This document shows positions 29,564-39,303 of a DNA stretch of 64,000 nt, one piece after another. A model generated the notes under the pieces. It was not told the DNA's origin. It searched no databases and was given only the letters and a program-made list of their open reading frames with translations. This stretch comes from Thraustochytrium sp. TN22 (lineage: Eukaryota > Sar > Bigyra > Thraustochytrida > Thraustochytriidae): NCBI GenBank assembly GCA_013306675.1, contig JABLUY010000149.1, positions 29,519 through 93,518 on the forward strand. Reading direction: 5' to 3'. Every line of letters starts with the position of its first letter. The stretch's first letter is position 1. Position numbers and translations under genes: made by a program.

Positions 29564-29857
29564 ATGGCCGCCGGCCCGGCCTTGGCGGCCAAGATGGAGC
29601 TCGCGGTGGGCGGCGACGTCGCGTGGCTGCGCGGCCTGCTCGGCAGCCAGGTGCGCGTGTCGCTGTCCGACGGACGCATCATGGAAGGCACCTTTGAGTG
29701 CATTGACCAGGCCATGAACGTCATCGTGCGCGACAGGCACATCGGGCTCGTCATGGTGCCTGGCGGCCACCTCACCAAGTTCGAGCTGCAGAGCGTCAAG
29801 CCGGCCACGCCCAGCCCCAAGCCGCCGCCCGAGCCGCTTCCCCCCCTCGAGGAGTGA
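29564..29857 (+). CDS. LSm-domain protein, NAA38/LSMD1-like (NatC auxiliary subunit)
   Basis: This short protein of 97 residues has one LSm fold (about 18-80). The Sm1 part reads RGLLGSQVRVSLSDGRIMEG and the Sm2 part HIGLVMVPGGHLTKFELQ. The GLVMVPGGH signature closely resembles GLAMVPGHH of NAA38/LSMD1, the small auxiliary subunit of the NatC N-terminal acetyltransferase, rather than LSm1-8, which end in RG-type motifs. A proline-rich tail (about 81-97) ends the protein. The start may also be Met11 (29594), where the conserved region begins. The gene shares a divergent promoter with the PLP enzyme. Assignment to NAA38 is likely; another LSm paralogue is the alternative. Confidence 0.8.
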   Translation: MAAGPALAAKMELAVGGDVAWLRGLLGSQVRVSLSDGRIMEGTFECIDQAMNVIVRDRHIGLVMVPGGHLTKFELQSVKPATPSPKPPPEPLPPLEE

Positions 29858-30738
29858 CTTTTTATTCTGTCTGGACCACGGAGGTTTCGCTCGCGGCCAA
29901 AGCACCACACGCCGCACCAGCGCTCACGCTACCCTAGCACATACATTCACACACACATGGGATTGTCCGTGGGCGGCCGATCCTGTCCGCTTGGCATCAT
30001 ACACGCCACTGTGCCAAGAAGTTGGCTCGATCTTTCATCTATGCAGAGCATGCACGTGTTGGCCGCGTGCGGTGCACAAGATGAGAATTATCAGCATCTT
30101 TTAGAAAGCCTGCGTCCATCCTCGAAACTCTGTGTTCTCGAGAGTCTGCGTCCTCAAGAGTCTGCCCAGAACGCGCGTCCTACATTGAAAGGCGGTACCC
30201 ACAACCTTGCGCGCCGCCATCGACTTGAAATCTCAACTCAATTTGCACGCCTACTCTCCGCCTCTGCACCACCAGAACCCGACGCAGCCCAAGCAGCAGC
30301 ACGAAAATCAAGAGTCCTTGTACTCTCGACCCACTCGCAGCCAGTTCCGCCAAGCTTCTTCGCTGTGCATGCTCTTGCGCGAGCACTTGCAGCCCCAGGC
30401 CTACCGCCAGATGATTCTGCGCGCTCCCAAGACACCTTTGACAAAATGCCGCTTTGGGAGCATCACCTCACAGACAAAGACGACAACAGCACAAGCATCG
30501 CGACCGCCGAGGCTTCGATCGAGGCACGCTCTTCTCCATGCCGCGCGGGCCGGGAAGGGCCGTCCGAGTGCGCGTGCGAGTCCGAGTCCGAGTCCGAGTC
30601 TCGTGAGTCCGGGCGCGAGTCCGAGTCACAACGGAGCCCAACGTACCCGCCCAAACTTGCTCGGGCTCGTCGCGCGACCCAAACCTGCTCGCCCGCTCGC
30701 GCGGGGGCGCGCGGCGGGGCGCGGGCGGCGGCGGCGCG
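29858..30738. other. 880-bp spacer upstream of the giant IQ/ankyrin/WW gene
   Basis: No gene is recognised; open frames here have no domain and vary in composition. The first half is less GC-rich (3' UTR of the LSm gene and promoter). Near 30100-30165 the words GAGAGTCTGCGTCCTC and AAGAGTCTGCC repeat. A GAGTCC hexamer array at 30578-30626 lies about 110 bp before the start codon of the next gene. Confidence 0.5.
30578..30626. repeat. GAGTCC hexamer array upstream of the giant gene
   Basis: Three perfect GAGTCC units, a GAGTCT unit and, after a short interruption, more GAGTCC units are visible. The same hexamer is arrayed at 20707-20754 and, on the other strand, at 5978-5993. Confidence 0.8.
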
Positions 30739-33700
30739 ATGAAGCGCGCGCGGTCGCCGCACGCCGGCTCGCCGCGCGGCGGACTGCTGCCGGAGATCGG
30801 GCTGCGCGGCGACCAGGATGGCGCGGGCCTCGTGGCGCTCATGCAGCAGCAGGAGCAGCAGCTGCTGCAGCAGGACGGCACGGCCGGCGCGACGCAGCAG
30901 CGGCTTTCGACGCGCGAGCTGGAGCAGAAGCGTCAGACGCTGCCGCATCTAGAGACGATCCAGTACATACAGCTGCACCTGGACAAAAGGCTGGCCGCAC
31001 AGGAGCACGCGCGCAAGCGCGCGAGGCCGCGACCTGGGCCCTCGCGACGAAGAGGAGACGGAGGCCCAGGAGCACGGACCGGAAATGATGAAGCTGCGCT
31101 GGGCCCTGCCATCGAAAATGAAGACGACGCAGAGGACGAACGCGCGCAGGAGGCTGCGCTGGAAATCGAGCGCGAGGCGGTGCAGCGGCAGGCCGAGCGT
31201 GACCAGCAGGCGCGCGACGAGACGCGCGATCTGGACGTCAAGCTGTTTGGGAGGTACCCGCGGTTCTGTCGGCATCTCGACATCCGCGACTTTGGGCAGG
31301 CGCGCACACAGCGACTGCACTGGGTGGTCGCGACGATGGAAGCCATCGTGGAATGCCGAGACCGCGAAGCGCAGCGAGGCGGGGCCGTGGGCGGCCGCGC
31401 TGGGGCGCGGCTGCCGCCATTTCCAGACTCGGCCTGGACCTTCTTCAAGCAAACATACGGCCTGGAGGGCCTGGCCGGCGCGATGGCGTGGAGCCTGCTC
31501 GTGTCGGTGGACGCCATCCTGCGCACGTGGCCTGCGCATCGCCTGCTGGGCGAGCATGGCACGCTCGTGGACACCTTCTCGCAGTGCCTGCGCGAGTTCC
31601 TCGATGCCGATGCCGTGCATCTTGTGGTCACCCTGCGGCGCTGCATGGAGCGGCACGGCGGGGTTCGCTTCTCGCAGGATGACAAGCCCGTGCTGCCGGA
31701 CCACGAGGACCGGGGCATCGCACTGCAAGCGCGCGTCTGCATGGTTGACGCCGTGCTCCTCCACGAGCGCGCCCTGCGCACATGCTGCGAAGCCTTCGTG
31801 CAGGAGCTGGGAGCCGACGCAAGCGTCCGGCCCGGGCTCGCCGAGTACCTGGCGGAGCACGTCATCTGGCACTGGGAGGACGAGCGCCGCGAGCGCCGCA
31901 GCACGGCCCGCAGCGAGCACCGTACGATGCAGGCCACCGCGTCGCCAAAGCCGTCGCCGTCCAAGAAGCGCACGAGGCCGGCCGCCGGTGCGCTCTCGCC
32001 GTCGGCAGAGGACCTGGAAGGCGCAACATCCTCCTCGTCGGACGAGAGCGTGGCGGAAGCGGACGTGGTGGTGCACACGCGCAGGTTCGCCGACGGCAAG
32101 GCCGGGCGGCCGGCGCCCGGACGTGTGCTGAGCGGGCGGTGGATCAAGTCGGTCTTTGCGCTGCGCGCACTGGCAGACCACTTCGCCAAGGTCCCGGACG
32201 AGATCGTCAAGGCGGTCCGCTTCGGCGACGACGGGGAGCGGATGCGGATGCTGGACCGCCTCAAGCAGACCGAAGAGGCGGAGCTGCGGCGCAAACGGCT
32301 AGCCACCGAGGCGGGCGACGCGCGTGTGGCGCTGCGCGCGCAAAAGGCCAAGCTCGCCAAGCTCGAACACAGAGCGGGCCTGAGCGAGGAGAACGCCGCG
32401 GCGCTGCGCACCGAGATCTTTTTGGCGCGCAACGAGGTCTGGCGCGCCCAGCAGGTGGTGACGGACCTCGAGCGACGCGAGGCCGATGTGCAGCGCGGCG
32501 CGGACGAGACCTGGCGCGCCGTCCTGGACGATGGCGCGCGCAATCACGCTCGCGTCGAGGGCATGCACCAAGGCGCGCAAATCTATCTGGCCTTCCTCAC
32601 ACAGCTCGTGCGACGGCGCGGCGCCACCATTGCGGCCGTCAAAAAGCTCAAGGCCGCCGGCGGCTGGCGCGAGCAGCTCAAGGCCAAGCGCGAGGAAGCC
32701 GCGGTCCTCGTGCAGCGCGCCTTTCGCCAGCGTCGTGAGCTGCGCCGCCTGGAGCTCGAGGCCCGCACCGAGCTGGACCGGCGCCGGCGCGAGCGCAAGC
32801 AGGCGCGCCGCGCCAACGAGCAGCTGCGCCGGCGCGCCGAGGAAGAGGCCGGCAAGCACAAGACCCGCATCCAGCAGCGCGCCGCGGAGCAAAAGCTCGA
32901 GCTGGAGCGCATCGAGGGCCGTCGCAACCGCATCGTTGCCAAGCACCGCGACGCCGAGGCGCAGCGCCGCTTCGCGCAGGTACAGCGCAGGCTCGTGGAG
33001 GCCGCGTTTGCACGCTGGGTCGTGCTGCGGCGCGCCGCGCTCCTGCGGCGGCGCGCCAACGCCGACCGACAGCGCGCCGCGCTGCGTCGCTGGGGCGAGG
33101 CCGTCCTGCTGCGCAAGGTGCTGCGCGCCAAGCGCGTGGCTGCGGCCACGGGCCTGCAGCGTGTCGTGCGCGGGCGTCTCGGCCGCCGCCGCGTGCGCCT
33201 GCTGCGCTCGCGCGCGCTCGCCAACGAGGACAAGGTCCTGCTCAGTCTGCGTCGCCTCACGCATGGCCTGCAGCTACGCTGCCTGCAGCACTGGGCGGCA
33301 CGTGCCGCCACGGCACGCCGCGCGCGCGCCTTTTTGCGGGACCGCACCCAGGCCGGCCTCCTCAGGACGTCCCTTCGCGTCTGGACCTCGTTCACGGCGG
33401 CCTCGATCGCCGCCAAGCTGGCGAGCGCTACGCGGTTGCAGGCGGCCTGGCGCGCGCGCGGCGCCCGTGGCCAGGCGGCGCGCCTGCGGTCGCGCCGCGA
33501 TGCCGCCGCGCGCCTGCAGGCGTGGTGGCGCGCGATCCTCGCTCGGAGAATGGTGGCACGCGCCCGGGAACTGCGGGCCCAAAACGAAGTCAAGGTGGCG
33601 GCTGCGCTGCGGCGGCTGCGCTGGCGCACCTCGTACGCGGCATTTCGGGCGTGGAGCGCGCGCGTGCGCCGCGCCAAGCTGGCGCGCTCGCTCTTCCGCG

Positions 33701-36700
33701 GCAAGATGGCCTCGCTTCGCCGCGAGCGCTTCATCCAGTGGCGCCTGTGGGCCGAGCGGCAGCGCAAGCTCAAGGCGCGATGCGCCGCCAAGATCCAGGC
33801 GCGTTTCCGCGCCACGCGCGCGCAGCGCGTCGTGCGCCGCGCACTTCGTGAATCGCGCATGGCCGCGCGCATCCAAAAGGTCGTGCGCGGCCGCCAGTGC
33901 CGGCGCCGCGTCGAGCGCATCTACTGGCAGAAGCAGGCCTGCGTGCGCATCCAGCGCGTGTGGCGCGGCCGCCGCGGCCGCCGCTTGTTCTTGGAGGAGC
34001 TCAGCCGCTTCGTGCTGGCCAACGCCACGCCGGATCACTTTGAGACGGTGCGCTTCGCGATCGAGGTCAAGCACCTGGACCCGCGCCGCCTCGTGGATCC
34101 GGCCACCGGCGACACGCTGCTGCACCGAGCGGCGGCCAATGGGTCCAAGCGCATCGTCAAGCTCTGCAAGCGCGCTGGCCTCGACATGAACGTGCGCAAC
34201 GCGCAGGGCCGCACCTGCCTGCACGCGCTCACGGCGGCGGCCTTTCCCGGCCAAGACGTCTTCGCGGACTACCTTATGCGCAAGGGCGCGAACCTCCACC
34301 TGCGCGACGCGACAGGGTCCACGCCGCTCATGGAGGCGGCGGCGAACGGCCGCGTTGCGCTGGTCGCTGTCTTTGCGCAGTATGCCAAGCTGGAAGACCG
34401 CGACGACGCGGGCAACACGGCGCTGCATGTAGCGGCACTTGAGGACCACTCCAAGGTGGTGAATATGCTGCTGGAGGCCGGCGCCGACCGCGACTGCCGC
34501 GACTTGCAGGGCGCACACCCGCTGCACGACCTGGCGGCCCGCGGCATGCTGCCCATGATGGCCACCATCATGGCGGCACTCGAGGGCGAGGGCGCGCTGG
34601 ACCTGCGCGACCGCCTCGGCCGCACGCCGCTGCACTACGCTGTGGCCGAGGGCCAGCGCGAGGCCGCCGAGATGCTCATTCGCTGGGGCGCCACGCCAGG
34701 CGTGAGCGACGACCAGGGCCGCAATCCGCTCTGGTACGCGGCGCGTCAGGGCGACATGGACCTTGTCCACTTTCTCCTCGAGGCAGACTGTCCGTCGCAG
34801 ACGCAGGAGGCGTCCTCGGGCGATACCGCACTGCACTGTGCGTGCAAGCTGGGCGGCGAGCGGAGCCTCGAAGCCGCCAAGGTGCTGCTCAAGAACGGCG
34901 CGGACCCGAACATGCAGAACCTGGCGGGCGACCTGCCGGCGCATCATGCAGCACGCATTGACGACGTCACCCTGCTGCACTTGCTGCTCTTCTACGACAC
35001 GGACATGAACATCAAGAACTACGCTGGCCTCACGCCGCTCGGCGAGGCGCGCATGCACCGCAGCGCCAACGTGCTCGCGTATATCGCGGAGCGCTTCATC
35101 GAGCGCGAGCGCGAGTCGCAGTGGGAGATGGAGGCACGCCGCAAAGCGGAGGCGCTCACGGCGCTGCTGGGTCAGGTGAAGGCGGTGACCCAAGGCCCAG
35201 CTCGCACGCGCAACCTGTCCATCGTGCAAGCGCACGAGCGCGCGAAGAAGCGGGACCTTCCCAAGCTCGACGAGGACGGCTGGCTCAAGCTGCTCACGAC
35301 GCGCAGTCAGCTCGAGGTCGAGATGGGCATCCTCACTTCCTGCACGTGGCAGCGGTATCGTATCATTGGCCTCCCGGTGGACCTGGAGGCCGACCTGGAG
35401 ACCGTGGGGTACTTTGAGGCGCGACGCCGCGACGACGAGCTCTCGGGTGAGTGTTTCTGGTACAACGCGAGCACGGGCATCTTCCAGTGGGTGACGCCCG
35501 CCGAGATCTTCGACCTTCCCGAGGCGACGGACGACTGGGAGCAGCAGTGGGACGCGGACCAGGGCTGCGTCGTCTTTTACAATCGTGCCACGGGTCAGAG
35601 CATGGCGGCTGGCACAGGCGGCAGACCGCCGCCCGGCCGCGGTGGCAAGTACTTGGAGCGCAAGGTGCAGAAGCGGCTGCGTGGGTCGGCGGAGTTCGAT
35701 CACGAGCCGGACGCCCTCGACCTGGCCATCCTGGACCCCGACGTCGCAGAGCTCGAGGGAATCAACCTGAACGACTACCAGCGGTTCTGGGAGGAGGAGA
35801 ACAAGGAGATGCGCGAGAAGCTGCGCAAGGAGTCCGCTGCGATCTGCATCCAGACCGCCTACCGGCGCTACCTCGCCATCGTGCGCGCCTGGCGCCAGCG
35901 CGTGCTGCGCGACATGGCGATCCGACTGCAGAGCCATTGGCGCGCCTTTCAGGGCCGTCGCCGCATGGAGCAGCACCGCGTTGCCTGGGCGGCGGCCTGC
36001 GTCATCCAGAACGCCTGGCGCACGTTTCGCACGGTGCGGTGGTTCAAGGAGGAGAAGGCGCGCCTCCTGCACGAGCGCCGCCGCCTGCTGGCCGCCATTG
36101 ACCTGGAGCGCACCTGGCGCGGCTACCTGGCGCGGCGCCGCGCACGCCGCGTCTACGCGCGCGAGGTGTCGCCGGCGCCGCGCACGCTCGAGGACTGGAA
36201 CGCCGTGCTGGGGCTGCCGACGACGCGTCACCTGCGCACCTGGGGCATCTTCGACGAGTACATGGTGCGCTGGCCCGACGTCAAGTGCTACCGCAACCAG
36301 CTCACGCGCGCCTGCACCTTTGCGAAGCCGGCCAAGTTGGAGGCCGAGGACCGCGCGGCCTTTGACGAGCTGTGGCAGATTGTGCGCCTCGGTTTCACGC
36401 GCACCGCCGAGAAGCACGCCATCCGCCTGCAGAACGCCTACCGAGGGAAGCGCGATCGCGATAAGTTTCGCACGCTGACGCGCGGTCTCAAGCTCATGCA
36501 AGGCGCCGAGGCGGCCTACATGGAGCACCCGTTTCGCCTCGAAACCAGCGGTACGGACCGCCAGGGCATTGTCAACCTGTGCAACTACATGGTCTACCTG
36601 CACGTTATCGAGCACAAGATTGACCGCGCGCGCCCGCTCTTCCACAGCGCGCTCAACTACATGGTCTCGCGCGGTCCGGACAACGCCTTCGTGCTCATGG

Positions 36701-39303
36701 CCTACTCCATCTTCCTTGCGTCCCAGCTCGAGGACGACTTTGACGTCATCATGGACTACGTCAGCCGCGCCTACGGCGCAGATCCCACGATGCGCGGCTT
36801 CAAGCTCGTTGAGGCTGGCTTTTATCGCCAGGCTACTATTCTGCAGCCCAAGGACGCGCGCGCGCTGCTCAATTACGCGTTGTGCCTGCAGTTTTTCGGA
36901 ACCTCCACCAGCAAGCGCGTGAACATCTACCCGGACTACGACCTCGCCGAGGAGTACTATCTGGCGGCGCTCCAGGTGGACCCGCACAACACCATGGTCC
37001 TGGAGAACTTCAACTTCATGCTCAGCCATCTCAAGGGCGCCTCGTATGACGGCTTTACCGCCTTTCGGGAGCGCCAGGAGCTCCTGGCCGCGCAGGCGCG
37101 CGCCAAGGCGCACAAGGAGGCTGCTGCCGCGGCACTGGGCGCCAAGGACAGTGACGCCTCCGTCTTGCGGGCGGCGCTGGCCAAGAAGAGCGGCACCGGC
37201 AGTGACGATTCTGGGTCGGATGCGCCATTTGTCGCCGATGCAGACGGTGAGGCGGCCTCACAGCACCTGCAGCGGCTCGTGCGCGGTTTCCTGGGGCGCG
37301 TGCGCGTGTGCCGTCTCGTGCGGGAGCGATGGGAGGTTTGGCACGACGAGGCGTCCGGCACGGACTTTTATTTTTCCAAGGAAACGGGCGCGTCGCAGTG
37401 GACCGCGCCCTTTGGTATGCACCTCGTGACGCTGCGCGAGGACCGCGAGGCGCTGACGGAAGGCGGGCCACGCTCTCCTGTGGTCCGGGCGGCTTCGGAC
37501 GACGCGGCCGGCCCGGTGCCCTGGTACATTTGCCAGGACGAGGCGGGCCAGGTGTTTTACGCGAATACGGACACGGGCGAGTCCGTCTGGGAACTGCCCC
37601 ACGGGTATGTGACGCTCGGCAGCGCCGCGCACGCAGCCTGGGAGGCGCTCCAGGCCGACGACGGCTCTGCGTATTTCTACAATCACGAGACTGGCGAGGT
37701 CTCGTACGAGGACAAGGTGGTTCGCATGGCTGGGGCCGACGCTGACGCGCTTGTCGAGACGCACACGCCAGCCACGGAGGACGAAGGCGACGTGCACGAG
37801 GTGGACTCGCCTACGAAAGGCTGGGAGGTCTGCGAGGACGAGGAGGGCAACCCCTTTTACCACGACACGCGGACCGGTCACACGCAGTGGAACCTGCCCG
37901 CTGAGCTGGTGCCAATGGGCGCCTTTGTGTACGCACAGTTCGAGCGCGGCGAATACTGGTACCCAGGGCGCGTGGTTCGATGCGATGCGGACGGTACGTA
38001 TGCGATCGAGTACGAGGACGGCGACGACGAGGACGGCGTCCTGCTTTCCGAAATTTTGCTGCGCGACGCTGACGTCTTTCCGGACGGCATGCTGTGCAAG
38101 GTGCTGGCCCGGCCCGCGGATGCGGATGCGGCGCATGGCGCCGACCCAGGCGTTTTCTTCCCAGCCATCGTGCTGCGCGCACGCGCCGGCGAACGGTACG
38201 CCGTGCGATACGAGGACGGCGTGGAGGAGGTCGGCGTGGCCGCCGCGCGCGTGTTCCGGCTGGCGCGTGGGGACGAGGCGTGGGCCGCGGCTCAGGACTG
38301 GGAGCAGGTGCAGGCGGAGGGCGGCGGCCTGTGCTTTTACCGCAGCCGCGCGCTCAACGTGGCGCAGTGGGAGGTTCCGGTCTCGTGCCAGGGCCACTTC
38401 CAGGCGCCCGCCGACTTTGCCGACCTCTTCTTCGCGCTGGACGCCAACGGAAATGGCCGCCTGGACCGCTTCGAGGTCCAGGCAGGCCTCGCCTCGGGCG
38501 CCGCCGACGCCATCTTGGATGCCGTACCTGCGCTCGCCGTGCTGCGCGAGGATGACTTTTTGGACCGCCTCTTCCTCGAGCTCGGCGAGGTGGACGCCGG
38601 CGGGTTCCAGGAGGCCTGCGCGCGCGTCTGCCGCGATCGTCAGCTCGATGCGGACCTGGATCGCGCCTTTGAGCTGCTTGACACGGATGGCTCGGACTCG
38701 GTCTCGCGCGAGGAGCTCTCACACGCACTCTTCCGCGCCGACGTCCTCGCCTTTGTCCGGCTCTCGCCCAGCCTCACCGGCCTGCTGCGGCCCTTCGTCT
38801 TCTCCGACATGCTCTCGCGCCTCGGCGCGGCCGGCGCTGTCTCACGCGCCGACTTTGCGCTGCACGCCAAGGCGGCCCTGCAGAGCGTCGAGGACCGCGC
38901 CTGCGCCGAACGCGCCTTCTCCTCCGCCGCCCTGCGCGCCACGCTGCATCTGGACCACCTCCAAGGCCTCGCGCGCCGCGACTTCGTCACACAGGCCGCG
39001 ATCCTCCTCGCCGCCGCGCGCTTGCGCCGCGAGGCCGCCGTTCTCTTCCGCCTCGTGGATCGAGACGCCTCGCAGGCCGTCAGTCTCGCCGAGTTCCGCC
39101 ACGCCTTGGCGCGCCCCGGCGGGCACCTCCTGCACCACCTCCGCCGCCAGCCACACCTTGCGCGCCTCCTCGACGTTGGCCAGGCCGACGCCGTCTTCTC
39201 GCGCCTCGCCGACCGCGACGCCCTCCTCAGCGAGTCCGCCTTTGTCGCCCTGCTCCTCGACAATGACCTCGACGAGGAGCGACCTCGTCGAGGAGAAGAC
39301 TAG
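30739..39303 (+). CDS. Giant multidomain protein: coiled coil, IQ motifs, ankyrin, WW, TPR-like, tudor-like and EF-hand segments
   Basis: This 2,854-residue protein comes from a single uninterrupted 8.6-kb frame. Visible in order: a disordered N-terminus; coiled coil (about 500-590 and 670-760); IQ calmodulin-binding motifs at about 654, 803, 896-938 and a cluster at 1016-1088; eight or so ankyrin repeats (1120-1450); two degenerate WW-like segments (1570-1623); a second IQ cluster (1700-1808) and another at 1893; TPR-like helices (1943-2099); an IQ then WW domains at about 2198, 2262, 2301 (degenerate) and 2362; two tudor-like barrels with WYPGRVV and FFPAIVL cores (2395-2507); and three EF-hands (about 2564, 2643, 2769; the first, DANGNGRLDRFE, looks Ca-competent). 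IQ plus EF-hands suggest calcium/calmodulin-controlled scaffolding, perhaps on the cytoskeleton or flagellum. I recognise no named orthologue. Confidence 0.85.
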   Translation: MKRARSPHAGSPRGGLLPEIGLRGDQDGAGLVALMQQQEQQLLQQDGTAGATQQRLSTRELEQKRQTLPHLETIQYIQLHLDKRLAAQEHARKRARPRPGPSRRRGDGGPGARTGNDEAALGPAIENEDDAEDERAQEAALEIEREAVQRQAERDQQARDETRDLDVKLFGRYPRFCRHLDIRDFGQARTQRLHWVVATMEAIVECRDREAQRGGAVGGRAGARLPPFPDSAWTFFKQTYGLEGLAGAMAWSLLVSVDAILRTWPAHRLLGEHGTLVDTFSQCLREFLDADAVHLVVTLRRCMERHGGVRFSQDDKPVLPDHEDRGIALQARVCMVDAVLLHERALRTCCEAFVQELGADASVRPGLAEYLAEHVIWHWEDERRERRSTARSEHRTMQATASPKPSPSKKRTRPAAGALSPSAEDLEGATSSSSDESVAEADVVVHTRRFADGKAGRPAPGRVLSGRWIKSVFALRALADHFAKVPDEIVKAVRFGDDGERMRMLDRLKQTEEAELRRKRLATEAGDARVALRAQKAKLAKLEHRAGLSEENAAALRTEIFLARNEVWRAQQVVTDLERREADVQRGADETWRAVLDDGARNHARVEGMHQGAQIYLAFLTQLVRRRGATIAAVKKLKAAGGWREQLKAKREEAAVLVQRAFRQRRELRRLELEARTELDRRRRERKQARRANEQLRRRAEEEAGKHKTRIQQRAAEQKLELERIEGRRNRIVAKHRDAEAQRRFAQVQRRLVEAAFARWVVLRRAALLRRRANADRQRAALRRWGEAVLLRKVLRAKRVAAATGLQRVVRGRLGRRRVRLLRSRALANEDKVLLSLRRLTHGLQLRCLQHWAARAATARRARAFLRDRTQAGLLRTSLRVWTSFTAASIAAKLASATRLQAAWRARGARGQAARLRSRRDAAARLQAWWRAILARRMVARARELRAQNEVKVAAALRRLRWRTSYAAFRAWSARVRRAKLARSLFRGKMASLRRERFIQWRLWAERQRKLKARCAAKIQARFRATRAQRVVRRALRESRMAARIQKVVRGRQCRRRVERIYWQKQACVRIQRVWRGRRGRRLFLEELSRFVLANATPDHFETVRFAIEVKHLDPRRLVDPATGDTLLHRAAANGSKRIVKLCKRAGLDMNVRNAQGRTCLHALTAAAFPGQDVFADYLMRKGANLHLRDATGSTPLMEAAANGRVALVAVFAQYAKLEDRDDAGNTALHVAALEDHSKVVNMLLEAGADRDCRDLQGAHPLHDLAARGMLPMMATIMAALEGEGALDLRDRLGRTPLHYAVAEGQREAAEMLIRWGATPGVSDDQGRNPLWYAARQGDMDLVHFLLEADCPSQTQEASSGDTALHCACKLGGERSLEAAKVLLKNGADPNMQNLAGDLPAHHAARIDDVTLLHLLLFYDTDMNIKNYAGLTPLGEARMHRSANVLAYIAERFIERERESQWEMEARRKAEALTALLGQVKAVTQGPARTRNLSIVQAHERAKKRDLPKLDEDGWLKLLTTRSQLEVEMGILTSCTWQRYRIIGLPVDLEADLETVGYFEARRRDDELSGECFWYNASTGIFQWVTPAEIFDLPEATDDWEQQWDADQGCVVFYNRATGQSMAAGTGGRPPPGRGGKYLERKVQKRLRGSAEFDHEPDALDLAILDPDVAELEGINLNDYQRFWEEENKEMREKLRKESAAICIQTAYRRYLAIVRAWRQRVLRDMAIRLQSHWRAFQGRRRMEQHRVAWAAACVIQNAWRTFRTVRWFKEEKARLLHERRRLLAAIDLERTWRGYLARRRARRVYAREVSPAPRTLEDWNAVLGLPTTRHLRTWGIFDEYMVRWPDVKCYRNQLTRACTFAKPAKLEAEDRAAFDELWQIVRLGFTRTAEKHAIRLQNAYRGKRDRDKFRTLTRGLKLMQGAEAAYMEHPFRLETSGTDRQGIVNLCNYMVYLHVIEHKIDRARPLFHSALNYMVSRGPDNAFVLMAYSIFLASQLEDDFDVIMDYVSRAYGADPTMRGFKLVEAGFYRQATILQPKDARALLNYALCLQFFGTSTSKRVNIYPDYDLAEEYYLAALQVDPHNTMVLENFNFMLSHLKGASYDGFTAFRERQELLAAQARAKAHKEAAAAALGAKDSDASVLRAALAKKSGTGSDDSGSDAPFVADADGEAASQHLQRLVRGFLGRVRVCRLVRERWEVWHDEASGTDFYFSKETGASQWTAPFGMHLVTLREDREALTEGGPRSPVVRAASDDAAGPVPWYICQDEAGQVFYANTDTGESVWELPHGYVTLGSAAHAAWEALQADDGSAYFYNHETGEVSYEDKVVRMAGADADALVETHTPATEDEGDVHEVDSPTKGWEVCEDEEGNPFYHDTRTGHTQWNLPAELVPMGAFVYAQFERGEYWYPGRVVRCDADGTYAIEYEDGDDEDGVLLSEILLRDADVFPDGMLCKVLARPADADAAHGADPGVFFPAIVLRARAGERYAVRYEDGVEEVGVAAARVFRLARGDEAWAAAQDWEQVQAEGGGLCFYRSRALNVAQWEVPVSCQGHFQAPADFADLFFALDANGNGRLDRFEVQAGLASGAADAILDAVPALAVLREDDFLDRLFLELGEVDAGGFQEACARVCRDRQLDADLDRAFELLDTDGSDSVSREELSHALFRADVLAFVRLSPSLTGLLRPFVFSDMLSRLGAAGAVSRADFALHAKAALQSVEDRACAERAFSSAALRATLHLDHLQGLARRDFVTQAAILLAAARLRREAAVLFRLVDRDASQAVSLAEFRHALARPGGHLLHHLRRQPHLARLLDVGQADAVFSRLADRDALLSESAFVALLLDNDLDEERPRRGED
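39267..39293 (+). repeat. 11-bp hairpin at the 3' end of the giant coding sequence
   Basis: CCTCGACGAGG (39267-39277) is the reverse complement of CCTCGTCGAGG (39283-39293) with a 5-nt loop. The hairpin ends eight bases before the stop codon and encodes the last charged residues. It could form a stable GC-rich RNA stem; any role is unknown. Confidence 0.7.

Noticed and set aside
29957-30742. Plus-strand open frames upstream of the giant gene
   Set aside because: They overlap each other, have no domain, and cross the GAGTCC array; considered 5' flank.
35440-35460. GGTGAGT splice donor inside the giant gene
   Set aside because: The frame continues through it into a WW-like segment, and no acceptor is needed.
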